Of a DNA stretch of 5,673 nucleotides, positions 1 through 5,673 are shown piece by piece. Position numbers and translations under genes: made by a program. The first letter of the stretch is position 1; each line of letters opens with the position of its first letter. Under the pieces are notes generated by a model. That model ran no database searches. It was not told the origin of the DNA and saw only the letters and a program-made list of their open reading frames with translations. The stretch spans positions 1 through 5,673 of the forward strand of contig JAHJLU010000405.1 in the NCBI GenBank assembly GCA_018821745.1, in the 5' to 3' direction. The stretch is from Myxococcota bacterium (lineage in GTDB: Bacteria > Myxococcota_A > Polyangia > HGW-17).

Positions 1-1
1 G

Positions 2-25
2 GCTTTTGCGACAAGCGCCGAATCC
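2..25 (+). other. Probable C-terminal end of a signal peptide
   Basis: In the frame of the Cys-rich gene these bases read A-F-A-T-S-A-E-S. A-F-A fits the small-x-small pattern before a signal peptidase I cleavage site, and the Cys array begins about 25 residues later. The hydrophobic core and start codon would lie left of the window, so this cannot be proven here. It agrees with the protein's many paired cysteines, which need an oxidising compartment. Confidence 0.45.
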
Positions 26-1891
26 TTGAGCAATAGCAGTTTGCGCCTCTTGAAGGCCAAAACCAGAAGGAACGCTGCTAGCAAGAAATGCGCCAAAGGT
101 TGGCGGCTTCACAAAAAGTCATATTGTGTTCGCAAGACGTGCCCCCAGGGGATGTTTCGAGCCAAAAAAAGCGGTCGCTGCCTCTGCTCCCGGGGTTATC
201 GATGGGAGACCCGCAAACGCAAATACTGTGTCCCTGTCACCTGCCGTCCCGGACAGTTCAGGGCATCGGATCAGCGCTGCTACTGCCCCGCAGGGACCAG
301 CCTCCGGAAAACACAGGGAGGGGCACGGTGTACACCCAATGCGTGCCCACAGGGACAGCACCTCTCTTCGAAAACTGGGACATGCGCCTGCCCAGTCGGT
401 TACCGCAAGAAAATTATCAAGGGGCGACACTTTACCTGTGTGCCAATGAAACAATGTCCACGGGGCAGTATTTATCACCCCAGGACCCAGACATGCACCT
501 TTGCGCGCTGCCCAAAGGGGATGGTCCGCGCCGGTGACCGGGATTACTGTGTACACCTCCGCTGCCCCGCTCACCTTCGGCGCAATAAAACCACCAAACG
601 GTGTGAACCCATCGGTTGCCCCGCGGGCCAGCGTCTGGCCAAATCACGACTGTATTGCGTCAAGACCCGCTGTCCCCAGGGACAGAGCCACTCACCTGAG
701 ACAGACCGCTGCCAGTATCCACCATGCCCGAGAGGGCAAATCCGCCCAGTGGGGCGCGCCTACTGTGTCCCCATAAAATGCCCGGCCGGTGCAGTCCGGG
801 GGCGGGACAAACAGTGCCGCTGCCCCAAGGGACGCTACCTTCCCCCCGGCAAAGACTATTGTGTGCCCAGGGATTGCGGCACAACCGCCTACAGAGCCTC
901 GGATCTCAAGTGCTACCCCTGTCCCCGCGGGATGTTCCGCCCTGAGGGATTGATTCGCTGCGTCCCACGGGTTTGTCCCCAGGGTTCGGTCAGAGACAAG
1001 CGCACCCGCTCGTGCCAGTGCCCCGCGGGCAAGAGACTTGCATCCAACGGCAAAGCCTGCGTGCCGACAAGCTGCCAGGAGGGCCAGGACAGGCACCCCG
1101 GAACAGACCAGTGCCGCTGTCGCCCGGGATATATGTCGGTGAAGGGAAAACCCTACTGCGTTCCCAGGGATTGCAGTGAGTCAGCCTATCGCGGCGCCGA
1201 CAGCCGCTGCAAACCTTGCCCTGAGGGAAAATATCGCCCCGGCGGAGCCAAGGGCTGCTACTGGAAACCATGCCCAAAGGGAAAACGGCGGGGCAGCGAC
1301 GGCAAGTGCCACGGCCGCAAGCGATGTGATGAACACGAGCGCCCCTCAGCTGACCGGACACGGTGTGTCCCCCGGAGTTGTCCCGTGGGCACCCGCAGAG
1401 ACCCGGTCACGGAAGAGTGCCTTGCCATAAAACGAGCCCGAAAAGTGCGCTGCCACACCGCTTACCATGAAGGCGCAGGGGGCACGTGCGTCCCCGATGA
1501 ATGTCCCAGGGGATACTACAGAAACAGTCGCGGTGTGTGCCATCCACGAAAATGCCCCGCAGGATTTTCCCCCAAGGGCACTTCCTGTGTACCAATGTCC
1601 TGCCCTAAAGGCACCAGGCACGCAGGGAACCAGTGTCTCCCTGTCAAACATCGTTGCCCCGCGGGAACTTTTCTCAACCCTTCAGGTGTGTGTGTTCCCG
1701 CCCCCTGTCCCGGTTCAAAGGCGCGCCCCTCAGACCGCCTGGACCTCTGCCTCCCCATCTCACCCCGCTGGCGAAAAAAGTGCGCAAAGGGAATGCTCCG
1801 GAACAGGAAAGGCACCTGTGTCAAGCAGCGAAGAATCAAATGTCCGAGAGGCTCCACACGCATAGGAAACCGTTGTTTCTACGGGATCTGA
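2..1891 (+). CDS. Cys-rich tandem-repeat secreted protein, basic; 5'-partial
   Basis: I do not recognise a named family. The frame is open from base 2 to a TGA at 1889-1891, giving 629 visible residues. A TTG at 26 could be called as a start, but no Shine-Dalgarno sequence precedes it, and the frame continues upstream as A-F-A-T-S-A-E-S, which looks like a signal peptide end. I therefore treat the gene as truncated by the window edge. Residue numbers here count the TTG codon as 1. The chain has 68 Cys (an even number), 139 Lys+Arg and only 33 Asp+Glu. It is built of about 28 tandem units C-P-x-G-x(6-9)-C-x(4), often ending in Y-C-V-P. Six modules contain C-x-C (Cys 52/54, 85/87, 120/122, 264/266, 330/332, 363/365). 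There is no membrane anchor at the C-terminus (ends C-F-Y-G-I) and no catalytic domain. Inference: an exported, disulfide-stabilised structural or binding protein, perhaps for polyanionic surfaces. The Cys spacing loosely resembles EGF-like or ephrin-receptor-like repeats, but no complete domain of either type is present. Confidence 0.85.
   Translation, partial: AFATSAESLSNSSLRLLKAKTRRNAASKKCAKGWRLHKKSYCVRKTCPQGMFRAKKSGRCLCSRGYRWETRKRKYCVPVTCRPGQFRASDQRCYCPAGTSLRKTQGGARCTPNACPQGQHLSSKTGTCACPVGYRKKIIKGRHFTCVPMKQCPRGSIYHPRTQTCTFARCPKGMVRAGDRDYCVHLRCPAHLRRNKTTKRCEPIGCPAGQRLAKSRLYCVKTRCPQGQSHSPETDRCQYPPCPRGQIRPVGRAYCVPIKCPAGAVRGRDKQCRCPKGRYLPPGKDYCVPRDCGTTAYRASDLKCYPCPRGMFRPEGLIRCVPRVCPQGSVRDKRTRSCQCPAGKRLASNGKACVPTSCQEGQDRHPGTDQCRCRPGYMSVKGKPYCVPRDCSESAYRGADSRCKPCPEGKYRPGGAKGCYWKPCPKGKRRGSDGKCHGRKRCDEHERPSADRTRCVPRSCPVGTRRDPVTEECLAIKRARKVRCHTAYHEGAGGTCVPDECPRGYYRNSRGVCHPRKCPAGFSPKGTSCVPMSCPKGTRHAGNQCLPVKHRCPAGTFLNPSGVCVPAPCPGSKARPSDRLDLCLPISPRWRKKCAKGMLRNRKGTCVKQRRIKCPRGSTRIGNRCFYGI
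815..961 (+). repeat. 49-residue internal duplication, copy 1
   Basis: Residues 264-312 of the Cys-rich protein (first visible TTG codon = 1). The block starts C-R-C-P-K-G and contains Y-C-V-P-R-D-C, then A-Y-R and C-P-R-G-M-F-R-P, ending on Cys312. It aligns without any gap to the block at 1112-1258, with 26 of 49 residues identical by hand count. All seven cysteines are conserved. Confidence 0.8.
1112..1258 (+). repeat. 49-residue internal duplication, copy 2
   Basis: Residues 363-411, offset exactly 99 residues (297 nt) from copy 1 and of identical length. It has C-R-C-R-P-G-Y, Y-C-V-P-R-D-C, A-Y-R and C-P-E-G-K-Y-R-P, ending on Cys411. The part C-R-C-R-P-G-Y-x(8)-C fits the spacing of the EGF signature C-x-C-x2-G-aromatic-x(4-8)-C. 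A more decayed third relative may lie at about 1451-1540 (Cys476 to Cys505: H-T-A-Y-H, then C-P-R-G-Y-Y-R). Confidence 0.8.
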
Positions 1892-1951
1892 CCTGCATTG
1901 ATGTCCCCCTGACAAATATAATTAAAATACAGCAGCTCAGTGCACTCTCAA
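1892..1951. other. Convergent intergenic gap, no clear terminator
   Basis: Sixty bases separate the two stop codons. The centre (about 1912-1930) is AT-rich compared with both genes. The only palindrome I find is agtgcact near 1940-1947, which has no room for a loop, and no GC stem followed by a T run is visible on either strand. Any transcription end here is either factor-dependent or lies inside the neighbouring gene. Confidence 0.6.
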
Positions 1952-4900
1952 TCAGAGCATGAGTGGGCATGGATCCCCCGAAATCTCAGGAGAGTGACCG
2001 TTTTTCTTCATGGCGGCCTCAAGGAGCACCATCTGTGGCCATGGCACCATCGTGCTCTTCAGGGAGGCATGGCGGAGCGACTTGCATGAAAAGAGTGCCG
2101 CAAGATCTGTTACTTTAGTATAATCAAAAGAAATCTTTTCAAGCGCAGGGTGATGGGCAAGGGGTCGCAGAGAGCTAACACCCGTTCTAGCCACCGAAAG
2201 AACCCTCAGTTTCCTCAGGCCCTTCAGTGACTGAAGCCCCTGTATTTTCACCTCATCCATGTAAACTTCCCTCAGGGAAACCAAAGCCTGAAGCGGCTTC
2301 AATGATGTGATTTTTGTGCCTGAAAAGGAGAGTTTCTCGAGGCGTCCGCACCGCTCAATTCCCCTGAGATCCTTCACCCTGGAAGAGGAGATATTTAGAT
2401 GTGAAAGCAGGGGCAACTTCTCAATGCCTTTGAGCGATTCAACCGCGGAGGAAGCAAGGATGAGTGTCTCGAGCCCCCGGGGTAACCCGGATAACTCCTT
2501 CAGGCCGATGTTCTGTGACAGATTCAATTCTTTCAAGTTACGCAGATTTGTTATCTCTTTGGGGATGGCAAAATTGCCGCCGTTGATGGTGAGGTGCGTC
2601 AACAGGGGGAGTGACTTGAGAAAATCCAGATTTTTCAGTCCCTTCCCGGAGACCACCAGGCGCCTGAGTCCCCGAAACAACGCCACATCATTCATCACCT
2701 TGAGGCAGCCCTGTGCGATCTCGAGCGTCTCAAGGTTTTTCTGCCTCCCAAGCCATCCGAGGCCCGTCACCATAACCTTGCTGATCTTCAACGCTCTGAG
2801 CCGCCTGAGCTGCGGGACAATATCGTTCTCATCCAGTGTCATCGACGACAATTCAAGCTCCTCCAGCGCCGGAATGGCTGCAAGCCCCTTCAGGCTATAT
2901 GACGGGGGCGCTTTTAAATCAGTTTTTCCACTGACCGCTGTTTTCAAAGGAGGTGCTCCCGTGAGGACAAGCTTCTTCAGGCTCTTTTGCATTCTCAACG
3001 GCGCGAGATCAAGAGGAGCAGTGGTAAGGTGAAGGATTGTGACGCCCTTTAAAAGCCCCAGCGAGATAAGGTCCTCCTGTGTGCTGCAGGTGGCCGCCAC
3101 ATAAAACCCGCTCTCTTTTTTCAGGCGCGCAATGCCCTGTGCAATGGATGGAGTCACTCTGGTGACTTTACAATATTTGCTCGTACACAGATAGCTCGGA
3201 ACCTGACGCAGCTGTCTCAGGGGAAGGGCTGCCAGTGCCTCTCTGCTCTCCTTGCCAGGCCCCATGAGCAGTTTCCCGGTGGCCAGGGCGCGAGAAGCAG
3301 GCAGCCTGCCGTGAAGTGCCCGGTAAAAGGCCCCCCGTTTATACAGCCGCCTGGCACAGGCTGTGGCCGTCAGACCAGTCTCTCCCTTGCAATACGCATA
3401 CCGCAGCGCACTGGCCTCTCCGTCAAGCCAGCCGGGACCATAGGCCAGCCAGGAGAAAACCTTTTTTTGGGTATTGTGTAAAAAGAAGAGCTCCCCGGTG
3501 ACAAGGCCCGTTGCACTCCGAAGGAGGTACCCCCGAGATTGCTTCATCACTTGTAGATCCTGCTTATGCAGTTTAGCAGCAGATCGCTCCTGCTCTTTCC
3601 CCTTGCCAAAGAGGGAACACTGCGCCTTCATTGTTTTCAATGAGAGCAGACATCTCCTCTTTCCCCACAGATATGAAACATTGTCACCCATGACCCGCAC
3701 CCCGCCGGCCACGCCCCATTCCCGTCTCACCACCCGACGGGCGCGCAGGTCAAGGATCTCCATACTCCCCCTCCCCGCAGTGACCAAATATTTCTCATCG
3801 GGAGAGAAGCCCACGGTCTCGTATTGGATCTCATGGCCCCATTGTGAATAATCATCAATGGAGATGAGCACCGGGGGAAGATAGGGCGTGTTGGTGCTGA
3901 TGGACACCCACTGCTCACGGGGAGAGAAATGTGCCAGCCGAGGTCCACTTTGAAAATTGATGGAGATGTTGGGTTTATGTGTGTATCGGGCGAGAACTGC
4001 TCCCCGTTGAATGTCCACAAGGTTACAGTGCTTGGTACCAAAAACCACGGCATACCTGCCCGAGGGAGAGAGACTGGTCGCGGCGCAGTCACTCACCTGA
4101 ATGCTCTTCAAGGGCTCCCCCGTCTCCCCGCTATAGAGCGCAAGCACCTTCTTCCCGGCACAGAGGGTGAGCCGGTGTTCATCTTTAGACCACCCGGCCG
4201 AGGAGAGCACACTTTTCTGGGACCCGCTCAATTTCACAAACCCTGCCCGGGGTAGCCAGAGCCTGACAGAGGAACGTTTACCACGGCGCACAAGAAAATA
4301 CTTATGTGATGGAGATGCGACCACTCCGCTTCCCGGCGAAAGCAGCTCGTCGGCCTGTCCATGTCCTGAAACTCTGACGGGTTTCATGTTTTTCCCGGGG
4401 CGCTTCAATAAAAGAACATGGTTGGATTGGAAAACAAGAAGTCTCTTGCGAGTCGCGTCGAAAGCACTGGAAGGCAGAGCGGCAACGTCCAGATCAGCCT
4501 TTAAGTCCAGCCTTCTGGTGCCCTCCTTATTCGGGCTGAAAACAACCGTCTCCTGTTCCCCGTCTCCTTTCGCTCCGCTAACCAGGAACTCGTCACAGCC
4601 CCTGGACGCGGAAAACTCCATCACCTGCATAAAATAACCAAACTGAAACTCTCTGAGCTTTCCGGAGTAGATGGAGGTGGCGAGGATCTTCTTTTTGATC
4701 CCCTTTTCCTCTTCTTTATCCGCCCCGTAGTCATCCCGTTCCTTGTATGACCCATCATGATCACCCCCCTCGGAGTCGGCAATTTCGCCTTCTCCCATCC
4801 GATCCATTTTCTCTTTTCCGGACTCCTCGTCGGCAATGTCCTTATCCATGGCCTCGAGATCTTCTACCATCCTGACTACCTCGCCGGAAGCGGGACAAAA

Positions 4901-5632
4901 CCGGATCAGGGAAGGATTGACAAGGTCGCTGAATTGGAACCGGCGACTTTCCTTGCCTGACTTCACGTCATACACAACCGCCCCTTGGGACGAGAGCCCC
5001 ACCAGAAGGTCTCCCTTTTTATCGAAGAATAGAGCATCGAAGGCCTCATCAAGATATGGCTGAATTTTCTGGATCCTCTCCCCCTTCTCCAAAATAGTGA
5101 TGGAATATCGATCTGTTTTCCCCACTGAGTCCATGGAGAGGAACGCAATACGCTGTTTTGGTGCTGAGTAGGCGAAATAGTTCCATACATCCTTGGCGGG
5201 TGTCTCCCCAAGCCGTTTCCCCTGAAAAGTGTATGTTCTGATAAAGCCATCCATATCCAGCGCGATAACCCTCCTGCGGGGCAGGTCCAGGCTGGCCGAC
5301 AGCACCTCGAACAGGTTCAAAATTGGCCTTTGGGTTTTGAGATCCCAGAGGATGAGCATCTGCTCCCTATCGATGGTTAGCGCAAAGGCCCCGTCTGAAG
5401 AAATGAATCCTTTTTCTATTTCCTCCTCATGCCCGAATTCTGTGGTGATTCGCCGTGCCCCCGGGGCTCCATTTCCCCGCTTCGTATTATGAACCTTGGA
5501 GTTTGCCGTGGCAACCGGTGGCACATCGCCGGTGTGTCCCTTTTTCGGCGCCTTCGAGTCCCGCCCTGAGAGGCAGGAGACCAAACAAAAGGCCAATGAC
5601 AGAAAAAATAAGCGAAATAAATCTACTCGCAT
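1952..5632 (-). CDS. Lipoprotein with WD40-like beta-propellers and leucine-rich repeats
   Basis: A complete 1226-residue product, ATG at 5632-5630 and TGA at 1954-1952. The start is fixed by an in-frame TGA two codons upstream and a GAGGTGA ribosome binding site. Residues 1-20 form a lipoprotein signal peptide with lipobox L-V-S-C20. Residues 21-65 are a polar Gly/Lys/Pro/Asn linker. Residues 76-730 hold about 14 WD40-like blades; clear examples are L-I-L-W-D-L-K-T (93-100), V-V-Y-D-V-K-S-G (219-226) and V-R-L-W-L-P (456-461). Blade 5 is interrupted by an acidic insert (256-310). Residues 731-856 are a connector, and 857-1205 carry about 15 leucine-rich repeats of 22 residues. Leu-Ser after Cys20, with no Asp at +2, would favour outer-membrane sorting if the Escherichia coli Lol rule applies. 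All recognised domains are protein-interaction folds and I see no enzymatic motif. Likely role (inference): a membrane-anchored scaffold or receptor facing periplasm or outside. The partner is unknown. Confidence 0.93.
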   Translation of the reverse strand: MRVDLFRLFFLSLAFCLVSCLSGRDSKAPKKGHTGDVPPVATANSKVHNTKRGNGAPGARRITTEFGHEEEIEKGFISSDGAFALTIDREQMLILWDLKTQRPILNLFEVLSASLDLPRRRVIALDMDGFIRTYTFQGKRLGETPAKDVWNYFAYSAPKQRIAFLSMDSVGKTDRYSITILEKGERIQKIQPYLDEAFDALFFDKKGDLLVGLSSQGAVVYDVKSGKESRRFQFSDLVNPSLIRFCPASGEVVRMVEDLEAMDKDIADEESGKEKMDRMGEGEIADSEGGDHDGSYKERDDYGADKEEEKGIKKKILATSIYSGKLREFQFGYFMQVMEFSASRGCDEFLVSGAKGDGEQETVVFSPNKEGTRRLDLKADLDVAALPSSAFDATRKRLLVFQSNHVLLLKRPGKNMKPVRVSGHGQADELLSPGSGVVASPSHKYFLVRRGKRSSVRLWLPRAGFVKLSGSQKSVLSSAGWSKDEHRLTLCAGKKVLALYSGETGEPLKSIQVSDCAATSLSPSGRYAVVFGTKHCNLVDIQRGAVLARYTHKPNISINFQSGPRLAHFSPREQWVSISTNTPYLPPVLISIDDYSQWGHEIQYETVGFSPDEKYLVTAGRGSMEILDLRARRVVRREWGVAGGVRVMGDNVSYLWGKRRCLLSLKTMKAQCSLFGKGKEQERSAAKLHKQDLQVMKQSRGYLLRSATGLVTGELFFLHNTQKKVFSWLAYGPGWLDGEASALRYAYCKGETGLTATACARRLYKRGAFYRALHGRLPASRALATGKLLMGPGKESREALAALPLRQLRQVPSYLCTSKYCKVTRVTPSIAQGIARLKKESGFYVAATCSTQEDLISLGLLKGVTILHLTTAPLDLAPLRMQKSLKKLVLTGAPPLKTAVSGKTDLKAPPSYSLKGLAAIPALEELELSSMTLDENDIVPQLRRLRALKISKVMVTGLGWLGRQKNLETLEIAQGCLKVMNDVALFRGLRRLVVSGKGLKNLDFLKSLPLLTHLTINGGNFAIPKEITNLRNLKELNLSQNIGLKELSGLPRGLETLILASSAVESLKGIEKLPLLSHLNISSSRVKDLRGIERCGRLEKLSFSGTKITSLKPLQALVSLREVYMDEVKIQGLQSLKGLRKLRVLSVARTGVSSLRPLAHHPALEKISFDYTKVTDLAALFSCKSLRHASLKSTMVPWPQMVLLEAAMKKNGHSPEISGDPCPLML
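2018..3064 (-). repeat. Leucine-rich repeat domain, about 15 repeats of 22 residues
   Basis: Residues 857-1205. The first conserved Leu of successive repeats falls at 923, 945, 967, 989, 1011, 1033, 1054, 1076, 1098, 1120, 1142, 1164 and 1186, so the period is exactly 22 except one step of 21. Two earlier repeats start at about 864 and 885, followed by about 16 extra residues (roughly 897-915, containing K-A-P-P-S-Y). The consensus is L-x-x-L-x-[IL]-[SA]-x-[ST]-x-[VIL]-x-x-L-x-x-[LI]-x-x-L, of the SDS22/internalin-like type. A short polar tail (1206-1226) ends the protein. Confidence 0.9.
3065..3442 (-). other. Cysteine-containing connector between propeller and LRR
   Basis: Residues 731-856. 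It opens with G-P-G-W-L-D-G-E-A-S-A-L-R-Y, which resembles the short 'G-x-[FYW]-D-G/A-S' segment that often follows the WD40 region in bacterial propeller proteins (family memory, not searched). Cys748, Cys759, Cys816, Cys821 and Cys849 lie here, including a C-x4-C pair, so disulfides are plausible outside the cytoplasm. The middle part (about 757-812) is rich in Arg, Leu and Ala and probably helical. I recognise no named domain. Confidence 0.6.
3443..5407 (-). other. WD40-like double beta-propeller region
   Basis: Residues 76-730 of the lipoprotein. I can divide this part into about 14 blades beginning near residues 76, 112, 150, 197, 240, 336, 384, 429, 475, 518, 563, 603, 642 and 692, which fits two seven-bladed propellers. 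Many blades show S-P/S-x-x-x-R/K-Y/W-x-x-x (for example L-S-P-S-G-R-Y-A-V-V at 521-530 and F-S-P-D-E-K-Y-L-V-T at 609-618) followed by a D/W-x-x-x-G strand turn. The GH and WD dipeptides are mostly degenerate, as is usual in bacterial versions. The blade count is a hand estimate. Confidence 0.75.
4703..4867 (-). other. Acidic low-complexity insert in propeller blade 5
   Basis: Residues 256-310 contain 23 Asp/Glu in 55 residues with several Gly, Ser and Lys. They split blade 5 between its strand near F-C-P-A-S-G (245-250) and the strand I-L-A-T-S-I-Y-S-G (316-324). The segment is probably disordered and would protrude from the propeller. It contains D-H-D-G, but no complete EF-hand or thrombospondin-type calcium loop. 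Confidence 0.8.
5573..5632 (-). other. Lipoprotein signal peptide with lipobox
   Basis: The N-terminus has Arg2 and Arg7 around a short polar start, a hydrophobic core (L-F-F-L-S-L-A-F) and the lipobox L17-V18-S19-C20. Cys20 would be lipidated and become residue 1 of the mature protein after signal peptidase II cleavage. A second Cys at 16 lies inside the hydrophobic core and is not in a lipobox position as good as Cys20. Confidence 0.9.
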
Positions 5633-5635
5633 AAC

Positions 5636-5642
5636 TCACCTC
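5636..5642 (-). promoter_or_regulatory. Ribosome binding site of the lipoprotein gene
   Basis: On the minus strand the sequence GGAAGAGGTGAGTT directly precedes the ATG. GAGGTGA is a seven-base match to the Shine-Dalgarno consensus, with the GAGG core six bases from the start codon. It supports the ATG at 5632 over any internal start. Confidence 0.8.
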
Positions 5643-5673
5643 TTCCGATGCGCACTCTTGGGAACAAATCATA
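5643..5673 (-). other. Upstream edge of the lipoprotein gene
   Basis: Only 31 bases remain before the right window edge. No -10/-35 pair can be assigned, and both in-frame stops (5671-5669 and 5638-5636) exclude an N-terminal extension. The promoter, or an upstream operon partner, would be outside the window. Confidence 0.5.

Larger units (their letters stand above)
89..1876 (+). repeat. In-gene tandem array of about 28 Cys units (about 45-60 nt each)
   Basis: From Cys22 to Cys617 the protein is a continuous array. Typical units are C-P-Q-G-M-F-R, C-P-K-G-M-V-R, C-P-R-G-Q-I-R and C-P-A-G-F-S, each followed by a second Cys and a four-residue linker such as V-P-R-D or V-K-T-R. At DNA level words like tgtccccaggg and tgccccgcggg recur. 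The order is mosaic. Three C-x-C modules come first (Cys39-138), then simple two-Cys units (Cys144-247), then an alternation of C-x-C modules with A-Y-R units (Cys252-411), then simple units to the end. Unit divergence is high, so this is an old expansion and not a recent microsatellite. Confidence 0.85.

Noticed and set aside
119..1863. Several minus-strand ORFs of 62-151 codons opposite the Cys-rich gene
   Set aside because: They are overlapping shadows produced by the GC-rich, repeat-bearing coding strand; the plus frame carries the regular cysteine pattern and these do not.
89..1876. CRISPR-like or minisatellite array
   Set aside because: The periodicity is at protein level with variable unit length and diverged DNA; there are no identical repeats with unique spacers.
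1925..1950. Palindrome agtgcact as terminator or operator
   Set aside because: An eight-base perfect palindrome with no loop and no T-run is too short to support either function.
88..1962. Plus-strand out-of-frame ORFs within the Cys-rich gene (for example 88-537 and 1467-1865)
   Set aside because: They lie in alternative frames of the same repeat DNA, lack start signals and have no coherent pattern.
2307..3032. 241-codon plus-strand ORF opposite the LRR domain
   Set aside because: It is antisense to a clearly periodic 22-residue LRR frame, has Ser/Arg-rich low-complexity content, no ribosome binding site and no recognisable motif.
3000..3450. Caspase, kinase or other effector domain typical of WD40/LRR signalling or defence proteins
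   Set aside because: No His/Cys dyad context, P-loop or kinase motif is visible in the connector, and the protein is a lipid-anchored export product.
4740..4800. EF-hand or thrombospondin type 3 calcium site in the acidic insert
   Set aside because: Only D-H-D-G is present; the remaining ligand spacing of a 12-residue calcium loop is missing.
5487..5672. 61-codon minus-strand ORF overlapping the lipoprotein start
   Set aside because: It is in another frame, overlaps the signal peptide region and reaches the window edge; the lipobox frame with GAGGTGA fully explains this DNA.

Overview
The window holds two convergent protein-coding genes with almost nothing between them, and both products look exported. 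No RNA gene, mobile element, CRISPR array or classical defence gene is visible. The lipobox lipoprotein points to a bacterium. Long secreted or lipid-anchored repeat proteins of this kind (cysteine repeats, WD40-type propellers, leucine-rich repeats) are common in myxobacteria-like and related 'deltaproteobacterial' lineages, but this taxonomic guess is inference and weak.

Left half (about 2-1891, plus strand): one open frame that runs off the left edge. It encodes a very basic, disulfide-type protein. Counted from the Leu/TTG at 26, it has 68 cysteines in 621 residues and 139 Lys+Arg against 33 Asp+Glu. Nearly the whole chain is a tandem array of about 28 short units of the form C-P-x-G-x(6-9)-C-x(4), mixed with six C-x-C modules and two copies of an indel-free 49-residue block. 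The first visible residues, A-F-A-T-S, resemble the end of a signal peptide, so the true start is probably outside the window.

Middle (1892-1951): a 60-bp convergent gap, AT-rich in its centre, with no convincing terminator hairpin.

Right half (1952-5632, minus strand): a complete 1226-residue lipoprotein. In order it has a lipobox signal peptide (L-V-S-C20), a flexible linker, about 14 WD40/beta-propeller-like blades (best read as two seven-bladed propellers) with a strongly acidic insert in blade 5, a cysteine-containing connector, and about 15 leucine-rich repeats, most with an exact 22-residue period. A good ribosome binding site precedes its ATG.

How the genes might work together is open. 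Being convergent, they are not an operon. Both appear to be extracytoplasmic: one is a cationic disulfide-rich array that could bind polyanions or form a matrix, the other a membrane-anchored interaction scaffold. No enzyme active site is recognisable in either. The most unusual elements are the architecture of the cysteine array and the propeller-plus-LRR fusion with its acidic insert.
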